Below are positions 22,551 through 33,662 of a stretch of 64,000 nt of DNA, in pieces. The stretch covers positions 15,753 to 79,752 of the forward strand of contig PS015389.1 in the NCBI GenBank assembly GCA_048213135.1, read 5' to 3'. Each line of letters starts with the position of its first letter. The first letter of the stretch is position 1. This DNA is from Reclinomonas americana ATCC 50394. Taxonomy: Eukaryota; Jakobida; Jakobea; Jakobida. The translations under genes and the position numbers were made by a program. The notes below the pieces were generated by a model, which saw only the letters and a list, made by a program, of their open reading frames with translations, had not been told where the DNA came from and ran no database searches.

Positions 22551-23781
22551 ATGACAGCTAGAGTTCCGTTGTTTGTGACTTCCTCCCTCCTCTCCCCTCG
22601 CTTTCTCATCACTATGTCAGCTGATTCACGTTTTCCCTGTCTTCTTTCACTCCCTCCCTTCTCCTCCCACCCTCCTTCCCCCCCTTTCCTCGCAGATCCT
22701 CGCAGGCCACGACCACTGGATACTCTCCGTGGCCATCACCCCCGACGGCCTGCACGTGGTGAGCGGCAGTGCCGACCACACCATTCGCGTGTGGTCACTC
22801 TCCTCTGGGAACGTGGTGCGCCGACTGGAGGGGCACACGGACCGCGTGACGAGTGTGGCGGTCACTGCCGATGGCCTGCGCGTCGTGAGCGGCAGTTGGG
22901 ATACGACGCTGTGCGTGTGGTTGCTGGCGAGTGGGAAGGAGGTGCGACGGATCAAGGATTGCCAGCATCTGCAGGTTCGCTGCGTCGCCGTCACTCCCGA
23001 CGCGCAGCACATTGTGAGTGGCAGTGGCAAGGTGGTGAGTGTGTGGTCGGCGGTGAGTGGCGGCAAGGCGGTGCGGCAGTTGCTGGGCCATACGGACTGG
23101 GTGAATGCGGTGGCTGTCGCCCCCGACGGTGAGCACGTGGTGAGCGGGAGTCACGATTGGACGGTGCGAGTGTGGTCACTGGCGACGGGCGAGGAGGTGC
23201 GACTGCTGACTGGACACCATCATTGGGTGAGGGCGGTCGCTGTCACCCGCGATGGTCTGCGCGTGGTGAGTGGCAGCTTCGGCGGGACATTGCGTGTGTG
23301 GCCGCTCGTGGAGACGGGTGGGGAGGAGGGGCGACTGATGGAGGGACATAGCGAGGGGGTGGTTGCAGTGGCCGTCACTCCCGACAGCCAGCACGCGGTG
23401 AGCGGGAGTGACGACAAGAGTGTGCGAGTGTGGTCGCTGGCGAGTGGTGAGGAAGTGCGACGGTTGGAGGGGCACGTGGACGGAGTAACGTCGGTCGTCG
23501 TCTCTCTCGACGGCCAGCACATTGTGAGTGGCGGTCGCGACGCGATGGTGCGAGTGTGGTCCACGCCGCTGGGTCTCGCTAAGTGGGAGCTGGCTGTGGC
23601 GCGATCGGCCTTGCGAGGGGTGCACGAGATGCAGCAGGAGGAGGGTGGCGGAGAGGGAGAGGATCCGCGCTGCCTGCCGGAGATGGTGCTGCGCTGCTTC
23701 ATTGTCGAGGAGGCCGAGGTGGTGGTGCATCGGTGTGCCGCTGACGGAGGCTGGGGAGCGGACAAGAAGTGGCGGGTCTAG
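22551..23781 (+). CDS. WD40 propeller protein E
   Basis: Exon 1 (22551-22562) encodes MTAR with a GTTCCG donor, and exon 2 (22696-23781) 361 further residues, total 365. Seven WD40 repeats run from ILAGHDHWILSVAI to VRVWSTP. Blades three, four and six have small insertions (KDCQHLQ, AVSGGKA, PLVETGGEEG), so it is less uniform than gene D. The tail is VARSALRGVHEMQQEEGG followed by CLPEMVLRCFIVEEAEVVVHR. The start exon is chosen by analogy with MATR, MTTK and MASK in the other members and by phase. A longer 5' part cannot be excluded. Confidence 0.85.
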
Positions 23782-23941
23782 TGATGGTCAAACGGTGCCT
23801 TTCTCTTGTATTCGTCGGCATGATGGCGTAGTAATGCAGCTGGAGCTTGTCATATCACTGCGCGAGTTCACTGCGATGTTGGCAGCCACTTCGTAAAAGA
23901 AGCTCGCCGTCCTCCGTCCTCCCGGAAAAATCACACTCTCA

Positions 23942-25055
23942 ATGACGACGACCAAGGTGTGTGCACACCTCGTGCCCATCCGCTCTCCACCCTTCTTACT
24001 TTCCTGTGCAGATCTTCGAGGGACACACCAATGGAGTGAACTCTGTCGCCTTCACTCCCGACGGCCTCCACATGGTGAGTGGTGGCTGGGACCTCACTGC
24101 GCGTGTGTGGTCACTGGCGAGTGGCGAACAAGTGCGACGCTTTGATGGGCACACGCACTGGGTGCAGGCTGTCGCCGTCACCCCCGACGGTGAGCACTGT
24201 GTGAGTGCGGGTCGTGATTGCAAGATACGAGTGTGGTCACTGGCGAGTGGCGAGGAGGTGCGGCGACTGGAGGGCCACACCAGTGCAGTGTGGTGTGTGG
24301 CTGTGACTCCCGATGGTCGGCACGTTGTGAGCGGAGGTAACGACCCGAGTGGCACCATCCGGGTGTGGTCACTGTCGACGGGTGAAGAGGTGCGACGATT
24401 AGAGGGACACTTGGGATGCGTGCACTCAGTTGTTGTCACACCCGACGGGCAGCACGTGGTGAGTGGCAGCGAGGACACCACTGCGCAAGTGTGGTCACTG
24501 GAGAGTGGCGAGGAGGTGTGCCTGTTGCTCGGACACACCGACTGGGTCAACTCGGTGGCCGTCACTCCCGACGGTCGACACGTGGTGAGTGCGAGTCACG
24601 ACACGACTGTGCGTGTGTGGTTGCTGGCGAGTGGAGAAGAAGTGCGGCGGTTGGAGGGGCACACTCGGTGGGTGTGGTCTGTCGCCGTCACTCCCGATGG
24701 AGAGCACGTGGTGAGTGGCAGCTATGATGGTACGGCGCGCGTGTGGTCACTGGAGAGTGGTGAAGAGGTGCGACGATTAGAGGGACATACGGATGGTTTG
24801 ATGTGCATTGCCGTCTCCCCCGACGGCGGGCACATTGCTGGTGGTGGTCGCGACAAGAGCGTGCGAGTGTGGTCTACACCGCGGGCGCTGGCCAGCCATG
24901 AGCTCAGGTGCGCGTGGTGCGCGATGCAGGCCGTGCAGGAGATGAAGGAGGAGGGCGCAGAGGGCGTCGATTCGCGTTGCTTGCCGGAGATGGTGCTGCG
25001 GTGCTTCATTGTCGAGGAGGCCGAGGTGATGGTCAACAGGCGGGGTGGGTGGTGA
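23942..25055 (+). CDS. WD40 propeller protein F
   Basis: Exon 1 (23942-23956) encodes MTTTK and exon 2 (24012-25055) 347 residues, total 352. The intron is 55 nt. The seven blades run from IFEGHTNGVNSVAFTPD to VRVWSTPRA; blade three has a small insertion (GGNDPSGTIRVW). The tail is RCAWCAMQAVQEMKEEG then CLPEMVLRCFIVEEAEVMVNR. The closest relative by sequence of blade one is gene I (IFKGHTNEVKAVAI). Confidence 0.88.
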
Positions 25056-25477
25056 GAATTCGGAGAGAGAGCGTCCAGATATTGAAGTACAACAACGTTT
25101 CGTGTTGATGACCAAGTCTGACCATATCCAAAACCTCAACACAAACACCATGCTTGTACATGTGTCCAAACAAGTCGAGACTTGTCATTTGATCGCGATC
25201 GCGAGTGAACCAGTGTCCTCCGTGTATCACAAGGTCGTCGTTTGTTTGTTGAGAGTCAGATCCGTGCTTGCGATGAGCCGTGGTTTCTCTTGCAGAAACG
25301 CCAACTCGACCTTGTTACCTTTTCCGTGATTTCTCAGTTTCTTGCTCACTCAAGTCCGTGATCATCATGCAGCTGTGTTACTGTGGGGATTAGTAAGGTT
25401 GGCGTGCATATCAAGGCAAAAGCTTGGCGATGAGTCGTCTATCGGATTCGTTGGTGTGACGTCAACACTCCTCTTTA

Positions 25478-26606
25478 ATGGCCACGAGGGTGAGCACGCG
25501 TGTTCACTCCTTCGCATCCATCACCCTCTCACCGTGTGCGCGACACAGAACTACAAGTTGCACACCGGGCAAGTGTACTGTGTTGCCGTCTGCCCCGATG
25601 GTCAGTTGGCAGTGAGTGGAGGCGCGGACAAGACCGTGCGTGTGTGGTCACTTCTAAGTGGAGAGACAGCGCGAGTGCTGGAAGGTCACACAGACGAGGT
25701 GCACTCGGTTGCCGTCACTCCCGACGGTCGTCACGTGGTGAGCGGCAGCTATGACATGACGGTGCGAGTGTGGTCACTGGCGAGTGAGAGCAAGTGCGAC
25801 AGCTGGAGGGGCACGCAGGGAAAGTGCGCTCTGTCGCTGTCACTCCCGACGACCAGCACATTGTGAGCGGCGGTTACGACAACACTGTGCGCGTGTGGTC
25901 TCTTGCGAGTGGCGAGGAGGTGCGACGATTCAAGGGACACACTGGCTGGGTGTTCACTGTCGCTGTCGCTCCCGACGGGCGGCACGTGGTGAGTGGGAGC
26001 GAAGACGCCACTGTGCGCGTATGGTCGCTCGAGAGTGGCGAGGAGGTGCGACGGTTGGAGGGACGCGCTGGATGGGTTTTCACTGTCGCCGTCACTCCCG
26101 ATGGCGAGCACGTGGTCATCGGGAATGACTTCGGAGCCGTACGCGTGTGGTCACTCTCTTCCGGCAAAGTGGAGCGCCGGTTGGAGGGACACACCGGCTG
26201 GGTGGCGGCTGCCGCTGTCACCCGCGACGGTCAGCATATCGTCACTGGGAGCGAAGACGCAACTGTGCGCGTGTGGTCGGCGGCAAGCGGGCAAGAAGTG
26301 CGACAACGGTCGGAGGCTGGCATGGTAAAGGCGCTCGCCCTCACCCCCGACAACCAGCACATTGTGTGCGGGATCAACGACGGGATGGTATTTGTGTGGT
26401 CCACGCCACTTGGCATCGCCCACATTGAGGTCGCTGCGGCGCGCCTGGCCATGCAGGCCGTGCAGGAGATGCAGGAGGAGGGTGGAGAGGAGGAGGACGT
26501 AAGGTCGCACTGCCTGCCGGAGATCGTGTTGCGCTGCTTCATTGTCGAGGAGGCCGAGGTGGTGGCGTATCGGTGTCTCGACGACCCATCCTGCATGCTT
26601 TGGTGA
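25478..26606 (+). pseudogene. WD40 propeller gene G with a one-base frameshift
   Basis: Exon 1 (25478-25489, MATR) and exon 2 (25549-26606) match gene H closely. Near 25788-25795, at the end of blade two, one base is missing relative to the pattern GCGAGTGGCGAGGAGGTGCG seen in paralogues. The frame therefore changes within the WSLASGEEVR motif and the upstream frame stops at about 25864. Exon 2 is 1058 nt long, one short of a multiple of three. Beyond the break all remaining blades and the tail (LAMQAVQEMQEEGGEE, CLPEIVLRCFIVEEAEVV) are intact. Either this is a young pseudogene or an assembly error; no intron fits. Confidence 0.75.
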
Positions 26607-26942
26607 TTTTGTCACAGTTGAACAGTGCAATCACGTGCAGGCGCCTGCATTCCTTGTGTACTTCTGCCGGGGTCAGTCCACCGCAGCGTCGACGCACGTT
26701 ACCTGGCGATCGCGAAGAAAGCGGCGGGATGGCAGAAGCGCTAGATGTACATTCTGTCTTGTGCCTTCTCGGTTTCTTGGCTTTGGGATCAGAATAGAAA
26801 GCGCAATCGCGAGTGAACTTGAGACCCCAATGCGCTGTTTGTTTTGAGACTGCAGTATCCCCGAGAGCTCGACGAGAAGAAAGATAAGAGTCCGTCATAT
26901 CATAGTCTATCGGATTGATTCACCGGTGTGACGAAACACACA
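26607..26942. other. Intergenic region between WD40 genes G and H
   Basis: It contains a block (about 26675-26740, CAGCGTCGACGCAC through GAAGAAAGCGGC) that recurs at about 28843-28890 upstream of gene I. Both copies probably trace back to the gene duplication. No coding sequence is apparent. Confidence 0.5.
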
Positions 26943-28107
26943 ATGAGGGTGAGCACGTCTTCTTGCTCCTCTCCTTTACATTCTTCTCTCTCACACCGTG
27001 CACGTGACACAGATCTACAAGTGGCACGCCGGGCAGGTCTATTGTGTTGCCGTCACTCCCGATGGCCAGCTCGTTGTGAGCGGAGGTGCGAACAAGACTG
27101 TGCGCGCGTGGTCACTGGCGAGCGGAGGATTGGTGCGAGTAATGGAGGGACACACAGACGAGGTGTACTCTGTCGCCGTCACTCCCGACGGCGATCAAGT
27201 GGTGAGCGGAAGCAATGACAGGACGGTGCGGGTGTGGTCCCTCGCCAGGGGCGAGGAGGTGCGACGGCTGGAGGGACACGCAGGGAGAGTACGCTCCGTC
27301 GCTGTCACTCCCGACGGGCAGCACATTGTGAGCGGCAGTTACGACAACACAGTGCGCGTGTGGTCCCTCGCCAGTGGCGAGGAAGTGCGACGTCTGCAGG
27401 GGCACACTCGATGGGTGCGATCTGTCGCTGTCACTCCCGACGGGCGACATGTGGTGAGCGGGGGCGAAGACGCCACTGTGCGTGTGTGGTCGCTCGAGAA
27501 TGGCGAGGAGGTGCGACGGTTGGAGGGACGCACTGGATGGGTGATGTGTATCGCCGTCACTCCCGACGGTCAGCACGTTGTCGTCGGGAATGAGGACGCA
27601 TCCGTACAAGTGTGGTCGCTGTCTTCTGGCAAAGTGGTGCGACGGCTGGAGGGACACACCGCATGGGTGGCGTCAGTTGCTGTCACCCGCGACGGTCAGC
27701 ACATTGTCAGTGGGGGCAGTATATTTAGAGACAGGACCGTGCGAGTGTGGGCACTGTCGAGCGGCAAGCAGGTGCGGCAGTTGGAGGCTACCTTGGTGAA
27801 TTGTGTCGCCATCTCTCCCGACGGGCAGCGCATTGTCAGTGGCTGCGGCGGGCTCGGGGACAACCTCATGCGAGTGTGGTCCACACCGCTTGGTCTCGCT
27901 CAGTCGGAGCTCCAGTGCGCGCGCTCGGCCATGCAGGCCGTGCAGGAGATGCAGGAGGGGGAGGGAAAGGGGGAGGGAGTGGGGGAGGAGGAGGAGGAGC
28001 AAGATCCGCGATGTTTGTTGGAGATTGTGTTGCGCTGCTTCATGGTGGAGGAGGCCGAGGTGGTGGTACATCGGTGCTTCGACGACCCATCTAACCTACT
28101 TTGGTGA
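26943..28107 (+). CDS. WD40 propeller protein H
   Basis: Exon 1 (26943-26948) encodes only MR, with a GTGAGC donor. Exon 2 (27013-28107) adds 364 residues, total 366. The seven blades run from IYKWHAGQVYCVAV to MRVWSTP; blade six carries an insertion (GGSIFRDRTVRVWAL). The tail has LQCARSAMQAVQEMQEGEGK, an acidic run, and CLLEIVLRCFMVEEAEVV. It is the intact sister of gene G, sharing blade order, intron position and upstream sequence (TCTATCGGATT... GGTGTGACG). Confidence 0.88.
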
Positions 28108-28248
28108 GGGGCGGCATCGTTGCAGGACTCGTTCATTTGTCGCGTGCCTTTCTCGAGTGTTTTGTGGCCGTTCTTCTTTCCCGGTTCTCAATACTTCGCC
28201 TCTCAACTCTTTCCCTTGCGTGCGTGAACGGCGTGTGAGTGTATGTGA

Positions 28249-28699
28249 TGGCAAGAGAGCCTGTTCTTGTTTCCCGGATGTATTCTTGGTTCTCATTGCC
28301 AACCTCTTTTCCTTTTTTTTTCTGTCGGCAGAACGAAGGCGTCCGTATATCACGAAGAAGCATGGTGCACTCGGGGCGAGAGAACCTGTTCTTGTTTCCC
28401 GTTTGTTGTCAACTTTTTGCCTGCCAAACCCTCTCTTGTTTGTTGTCGGCAGAATAGTGGCGTGTGAGTGTATGTGCTCAACTCTGTTGCTCGTGCACAT
28501 GGCAAGAGAGTCTGTTCTTGTTTCCCGGATGTATTCTTGGCTCTCAGTGCCAACCTCTTTCCCTTGTATTCTGTCGGCAGATCCGTATATCTTGAGCACT
28601 CGGGGCGAGAGAACCTGTTCTTGTTTACCGTTGGTTGTCAACTTTTTGCCTGCCAAACCCTCTCTTGTTTTGTCGGCAGAATAGTGGCGTGTGTATGCG
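28249..28699. repeat. Tandem duplication, about 250-bp unit, two copies, between WD40 genes H and I
   Basis: Both copies contain GGCAAGAGAG(C/T)CTGTTC, TTTCCCGGATGTATTCTTGG, CTGTCGGCAGA, CACTCGGGGCGAGAGAACCT, CAACTTTTTGCCTGCCAAAC and GTCGGCAGAATAGTGGCGTG. The second copy begins about 251 bp after the first. There is also a shorter internal similarity, because TCTTGTTTCCCG occurs twice per copy. No coding potential is supported. Confidence 0.85.
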
Positions 28700-29061
28700 T
28701 AAACCGCGTTGAAGTATGTTTGTGTGCAGTTCAGACAACGTACGTTAAATTAACAGTGCAACCACCGACATCGAATACCTCTTCATGATACCCAGCTGGT
28801 GTGCTTTTGTTGCCCTTTGCATGCCTTGTGGCGTCTGGCAGGATCAGCGTCGATGCACATAGCCTGGCGAAGAAAGCGGCACGGGTGGCGGAAGCTGTCA
28901 CTTGGCAGAAACCACTGTCAGTTTCGCCCACAAAATTCGTTCTCCTATTATCGTCTCATTGCCCAACGCGCGAGAGGATACACAAGATCGTGGTGTACTG
29001 CGCGGGAAAGAGGGCCGGCAAAATTCCGAAACTTACCGACTCTCTCTCTCACTCATTCACA

Positions 29062-30233
29062 ATGACGACCAAGGTGTGCTCGTCACTCGCCGCTTCCCAT
29101 GCCCCACACGCCCCTCTCATCCTCCCCCCTTGACCTCACAGATCTTCAAAGGACACACCAACGAGGTGAAGGCTGTCGCCATCACTCCCGACGGCCTCCA
29201 CCTGGTGAGTGGTGGCGCAGACCTCACTGTGCGCGTGTGGTCTCTGGCAAGTGGCAAACAAGTGCGACGATTCGAGGGACATACTACTGGCGTGCAGTCA
29301 GTGGCCGTCACCCCCGACAGTGCGCACGTGGTCAGTGGAGCGCGTGATGGATCAGTGCGCGTGTGGTCGCTGGCGAGTGACGCGGGCGAGGAAGAAGTGC
29401 GCCGGTTCGCCAACCTCTCCAACTTTGAGTTCTGCGTCGCTGTCACGCCCGACGGCCGACACATTGTCAGTGGAGGAGCGCATGGCTTCATTCACGTGCT
29501 GTCGCTCGACAGTGGCGAGGTGGTGCGACGGTTGGAGGGACACATGAATGTGGTGTACGCTGTCGGTGTCACTCCCGACAGTCAGCGCATTGTCAGTGGA
29601 GGTCGCGATACGACGGTGCGTGTGTGGTCGCTGGCGAGTGGAGAGCAACTACTTCGCATGGAGGGGCACGCGGATGCGGTGTTCTCTCTGGCGGTCACCG
29701 CCGACGGGCAGCACGTGGTGTCGGCGAGCAACGACGCCACGGTGCGAGTGTGGTCGCTGGCGAGTGGGACGGAGGTGCGACGGTTGCAGGGGCGCCACGG
29801 TGGTGTGTATGCGGTCGCCGTCACTCCCGACAGTCGGCACGTGGTGTTTGGTGGCGCCGACTGCACGGTGCGCGTGTATTCGCTGCTGGCGGAGGGTGGC
29901 GATGAGGTGAGGGAGGTGGGGCGACAAGAAGGGTTCGTGTCGTCACTCGCGGTAATGCCCGACGGCGAGCACGTGGTGAGCGGGAGTACCGATGCGGCGG
30001 TGCGGGTGTGGATCTCGCCGCATGGACTCGCGCGGCTGGAGCTCAGGTGTGCGCGTGCGGCGATGGAGGTGGTGCAGGGGATGCTGCGGGAGGGTGGTGA
30101 GAGAGAGGTAGAGGGAGACGGAGAGGGAGAGTTGCGGTGCCTGCCGGAGATGGTGCTGCGGTGTTTTATTGTGGAGGATGCGGAGGTGGTGGTGTATCGG
30201 TGGATGGAGGAGCCGGCGGGGATGTTTTGGTGA
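29062..30233 (+). CDS. WD40 propeller protein I
   Basis: Exon 1 (29062-29073) encodes MTTK, exon 2 (29142-30233) 363 residues, total 367. Seven blades run from IFKGHTNEVKAVAI to VRVWISP. Blade three is diverged (FANLSNFEFCVAV, GGAHGFIHVLSLDSG) and blade six ends VRVYSLLAEGGDEV, so the propeller may have altered surfaces there. The tail is RCARAAMEVVQGMLREGG then CLPEMVLRCFIVEDAEVVVYR. Confidence 0.88.
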
Positions 30234-31611
30234 GGGGTGTGACGAGGGTCTCTCTTTCTCTCTCGTACTCTGTCTGTTTGTCTGTCTGTCGTCGCCTCGT
30301 GTTTTGAACTGTCGTCCAACTGTGGGTTTACATCCCTTGTCGGCAACGCATTCCCCACCTTTGGTCTTCTGTCTTTTTTAGTCAACCACGTATTCCCCTT
30401 GCTTCTGCTGCATCGCGTGTTCTAAGGAGTAAGTAAATAGCCACGCACGTTTACGTTGCTTTCTTCCGTCCGCAATGGAGTCTGCAGGGAGGGGAATTCG
30501 CATCTCCTCCTTTACTCTCTCTCTCTCTCTCTCTCTCTCTCTNNNNNNNNNNNNNNNNNNNNNNNNNNNNNNNNNNNNNNNNNNNNNNNNNNNNNNNNNN
30601 NNNNNNNNNNNNNNNNNNNNNNNNNNNNNNNNNNNNNNNNNNNNNNNNNNNNNNNNNNNNNNNNNNNNNNNNNNNNNNNNNNNNNNNNNNNNNNNNNNNN
30701 NNNNNNNNNNNNNNNNNNNNNNNNNNNNNNNNNNNNNNNNNNNNNNNNNNNNNNNNNNNNNNNNNNNNNNNNNNNNNNNNNNNNNNNNNNNNNNNNNNNN
30801 NNNNNNNNNNNNNNNNNNNNNNNNNNNNNNNNNNNNNNNNNNNNNNNNNNNNNNNNNNNNNNNNNNNNNNNNNNNNNNNNNNNNNNNNNNNNNNNNNNNN
30901 NNNNNNNNNNNNNNNNNNNNNNNNNNNNNNNNNNNNNNNNNNNNNNNNNNNNNNNNNNNNNNNNNNNNNNNNNNNNNNNNNNNNNNNNNNNNNNNNNNNN
31001 NNNNNNNNNNNNNNNNNNNNNNNNNNNNNNNNNNNNNNNNNNNNNNNNNNNNNNNNNNNNNNNNNNNNNNNNNNNNNNNNNNNNNNNNNNNNNNNNNNNN
31101 NNNNNNNNNNNNNNNNNNNNNNNNNNNNNNNNNNNNNNNNNNNNNNNNNNNNNNNNNNNNNNNNNNNNNNNNNNNNNNNNNNNNNNNNNNNNNNNNNNNN
31201 NNNNNNNNNNNNNNNNNNNNNNNNNNNNNNNNNNNNNNNNNNNNNNNNNNNNNNNNNNNNNNNNNNNNNNNNNNNNNNNNNNNNNNNNNNNNNNNNNNNN
31301 NNNNNNNNNNNNNNNNNNNNNNNNNNNNNNNNNNNNNNNNNNNNNNNNNNNNNNNNNNNNNNNNNNNNNNNNNNNNNNNNNNNNNNNNNNNNNNNNNNNN
31401 NNNNNNNNNNNNNNNNNNNNNNNNNNNNNNNNNNNNNNNNNNNNNNNNNNNNNNNNNNNNNNNNNNNNNNNNNNNNNNNNNNNNCTCTCTCTCTCCTGTC
31501 TCCCACCATTGTGCGCTTTGTGCCCAAACCTGTCCTGTCACACCCACCGCGTCTGGTTGGCAGATTTTCATTGGGTGTATTTTTGAACTTTTTTGACTGC
31601 GAGAACAAGCC
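30234..31611. other. Intergenic region with assembly gap 30543-31484
   Basis: Known sequence on both sides of the 942 N positions is CT dinucleotide repeat, so the gap is a collapsed or unread microsatellite. Nothing else is supported; open frames through the N run are artefacts. Confidence 0.9.
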
Positions 31612-33662
31612 ATGATCGGTTGCGTCTTCGTGATCGAGTGAGAGACTGTCATTCAGCTCACTTGTTCACGCGCGCAGGCTCAGTCGCTCACGGCGCTGCC
31701 AACGACGCCGCGCCCCCTGCCATTTCTTCACCACCATCGCCGATTCGCAAAGACAAGCCGCTATTGCTCCGGGAGGCCTCGCGTCATGCTCACCAGCGAG
31801 AGCAGCAGTCAACGACCTCGTCACTGGTGTGTCTGTGTGTGTCTTGAGTGTTTCTGTGCGTGTTCGTTCGTGGTGCTTCTTTGGGGGGAGTCTATTTTTT
31901 GCTCATGTGTCTCACAGGGGTCATCGGAAAATTCTTCGACATCGGTGGACCCCGTGCGCGACATGCAAGGTAAATGAAAACGCGTTGGTGAGGGATGAGA
32001 CCTCGGAGTGGGCTCAAACTCTGGCTGTGAAGGTCCAAGGCCTCGTGCTGTCGAGGTTCCTGCGAACGGGCTTGTCTCGTTGAATATCGACCCTCGTCCA
32101 TCGATGTATCCAGCTCGCCTACTCTCTGCTGAAGACAATGTGCTGGCACGTGACCCAGCCGTCCTCTTAAGCCACCCCAGCGCCTCCTCATTGCCGTCAG
32201 CCGGCACCTCATCTCCGCTACTCACGTCCACTACTCCAGCGGCTGATCCTACATTTCCGAGTCTCCCGTCTGTTCCATCAGCTTCGGTTGTGCGGCAACC
32301 GCGGGGGCACGAGGAACCAGAACAGGCAAGCACCCGTCTTGCGCACCTGACACTGCTTCGCTGGCGTGCTCACACGCATCTGCAGGATGGAGAGGTGGGC
32401 GCTATCACCGCGACAAGCATTCCGAGTCTCCGACCTGCGCCATCAGCAGCAGCTTCGGTCGTCCGGCTACCGCAAGATGATGATCCATATCGGGAGCATG
32501 AGGAACCAGAACAGGCAAGTACCCTGCATGCGCGCGTCTGATACAGCTTCGTTGGTGTGCTCACGAGTGGCTACAGGGAGACGAAGTGGGCGTTATCACC
32601 TCTGCGTGCATATTCAGCGGGCACACTAAGGAGGTGCTGTCAGTTGCCGTCACTCCCGACGGTCAACACATCGTGACTGGAAGCGATGATTGGACGATAC
32701 GAATATGGTCTCTGGCGACTGGAGCGGAATTGCGACGACTTTTAGGGCACATGCACACAGTGCAGTCGGTCACTCTCACTGCAGACGGGCAACTGGTGGT
32801 CAGTGGAAGCAATGATAAGACAGTGCGTGTCTGGACGTTGTCGAGTGGCGCCGAGGTGCGACGGTTCATGGGGCACTCTGGCATCGTTTTCTGTGTCGCG
32901 GTCACTCCTGGCGGTTGGTACATAGTGAGTGGGAGTGAGGATGGGACGATTCGAGTGTGGTCGCTTGCGAGTGGCCGACAAGTACGACGGCTCGAGGGAC
33001 ACATCGGTGCGGTGCATTCCATCGCCCTCACTGGCAACGGTCGATATGTTGTCAGTGGCGGCGCGGACAGCACAGTTCGGGGGTGGTCACTGGCCAATGG
33101 AGCGGAGGTGTTACTGTTGAAGGGGCATAGCAACAAGGTGTATTCAGTTGCCATCTCTCCCGACGGTCAGCACATTGTCAGCGGAAGCGCGGACTACACG
33201 GTGCGCTTGTGGTCACTGGCGAGTGGAGAGGAGGTGCGACGGTTTGAGGGACACTTTGAGGAGGTGATGTCTGTCGCCGTCACGCCAGATAGTCAATACG
33301 TTGTCAGCTGCAGTTATGATATGACGGTGCGAGTGTGGTCCCTGGCAAACGGACAGGAAGTGCGACGTTTGGAGGGACACACTGACGCAGTGATGACTGC
33401 CGTTGTAACACCCGACGGCGACAGCATCGTGAGTGGCAGCTGCGACAAGAAAGTTCGAGTGTGGCAAACGCCCCTTGACTTCGCACTCGAAGAGCACAGC
33501 AGCGCATATTCAGCCATGCAGGCTGTGCAGGAGATGCTGGAAGGCGGCGAAGAGCCGAGTGTGAGCTGCCTACCGGAGATTGTGTTGCGGTGCTTCATGG
33601 TTCCGGATGCGGATGCCGTTATCAATCAGCGTCTCGACGATCCGTATGAACTGTTTCGATAG
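31612..33662 (+). CDS. WD40 propeller protein with N-terminal extension (cluster member L)
   Basis: Six exons join in phase: 31612-31618 (7 nt), 31678-31826, 31918-31969, 32033-32325, 32386-32514 and 32577-33662, giving 571 residues. About 210 residues of Ser/Pro/Ala-rich, probably disordered sequence precede the propeller. Exons four and five are diverged tandem duplicates: both end HEEPEQ and contain ASVVR and PSLP/PSLR. The introns after each begin with GC (GCAAGC and GCAAGT) and end with CAG, so both are GC-AG introns. Seven blades follow (IFSGHTKEVLSVAV to VRVWQTP) and the cluster tail SAYSAMQAVQEMLEGGEE, CLPEIVLRCFMVPDADAV. This is the only cluster member with a real N-terminal region and the outermost on this side. 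Confidence 0.85.

Noticed and set aside
21398-22561. Plus-strand frame of 387 codons with regular HxHNVLAIGCH repeats
   Set aside because: Antisense shadow of the near-identical WD40 repeats of gene D; periodicity equals the 126-bp blade unit.
25549-26606. Programmed ribosomal frameshift in WD40 gene G
   Set aside because: The site has no slippery heptamer or obvious downstream structure, and all intact paralogues lack it; simple deletion or sequencing error is more likely.
30378-31652. Long frames spanning the N run
   Set aside because: Runs of N are read through as unknown residues; there is no sequence evidence for coding.
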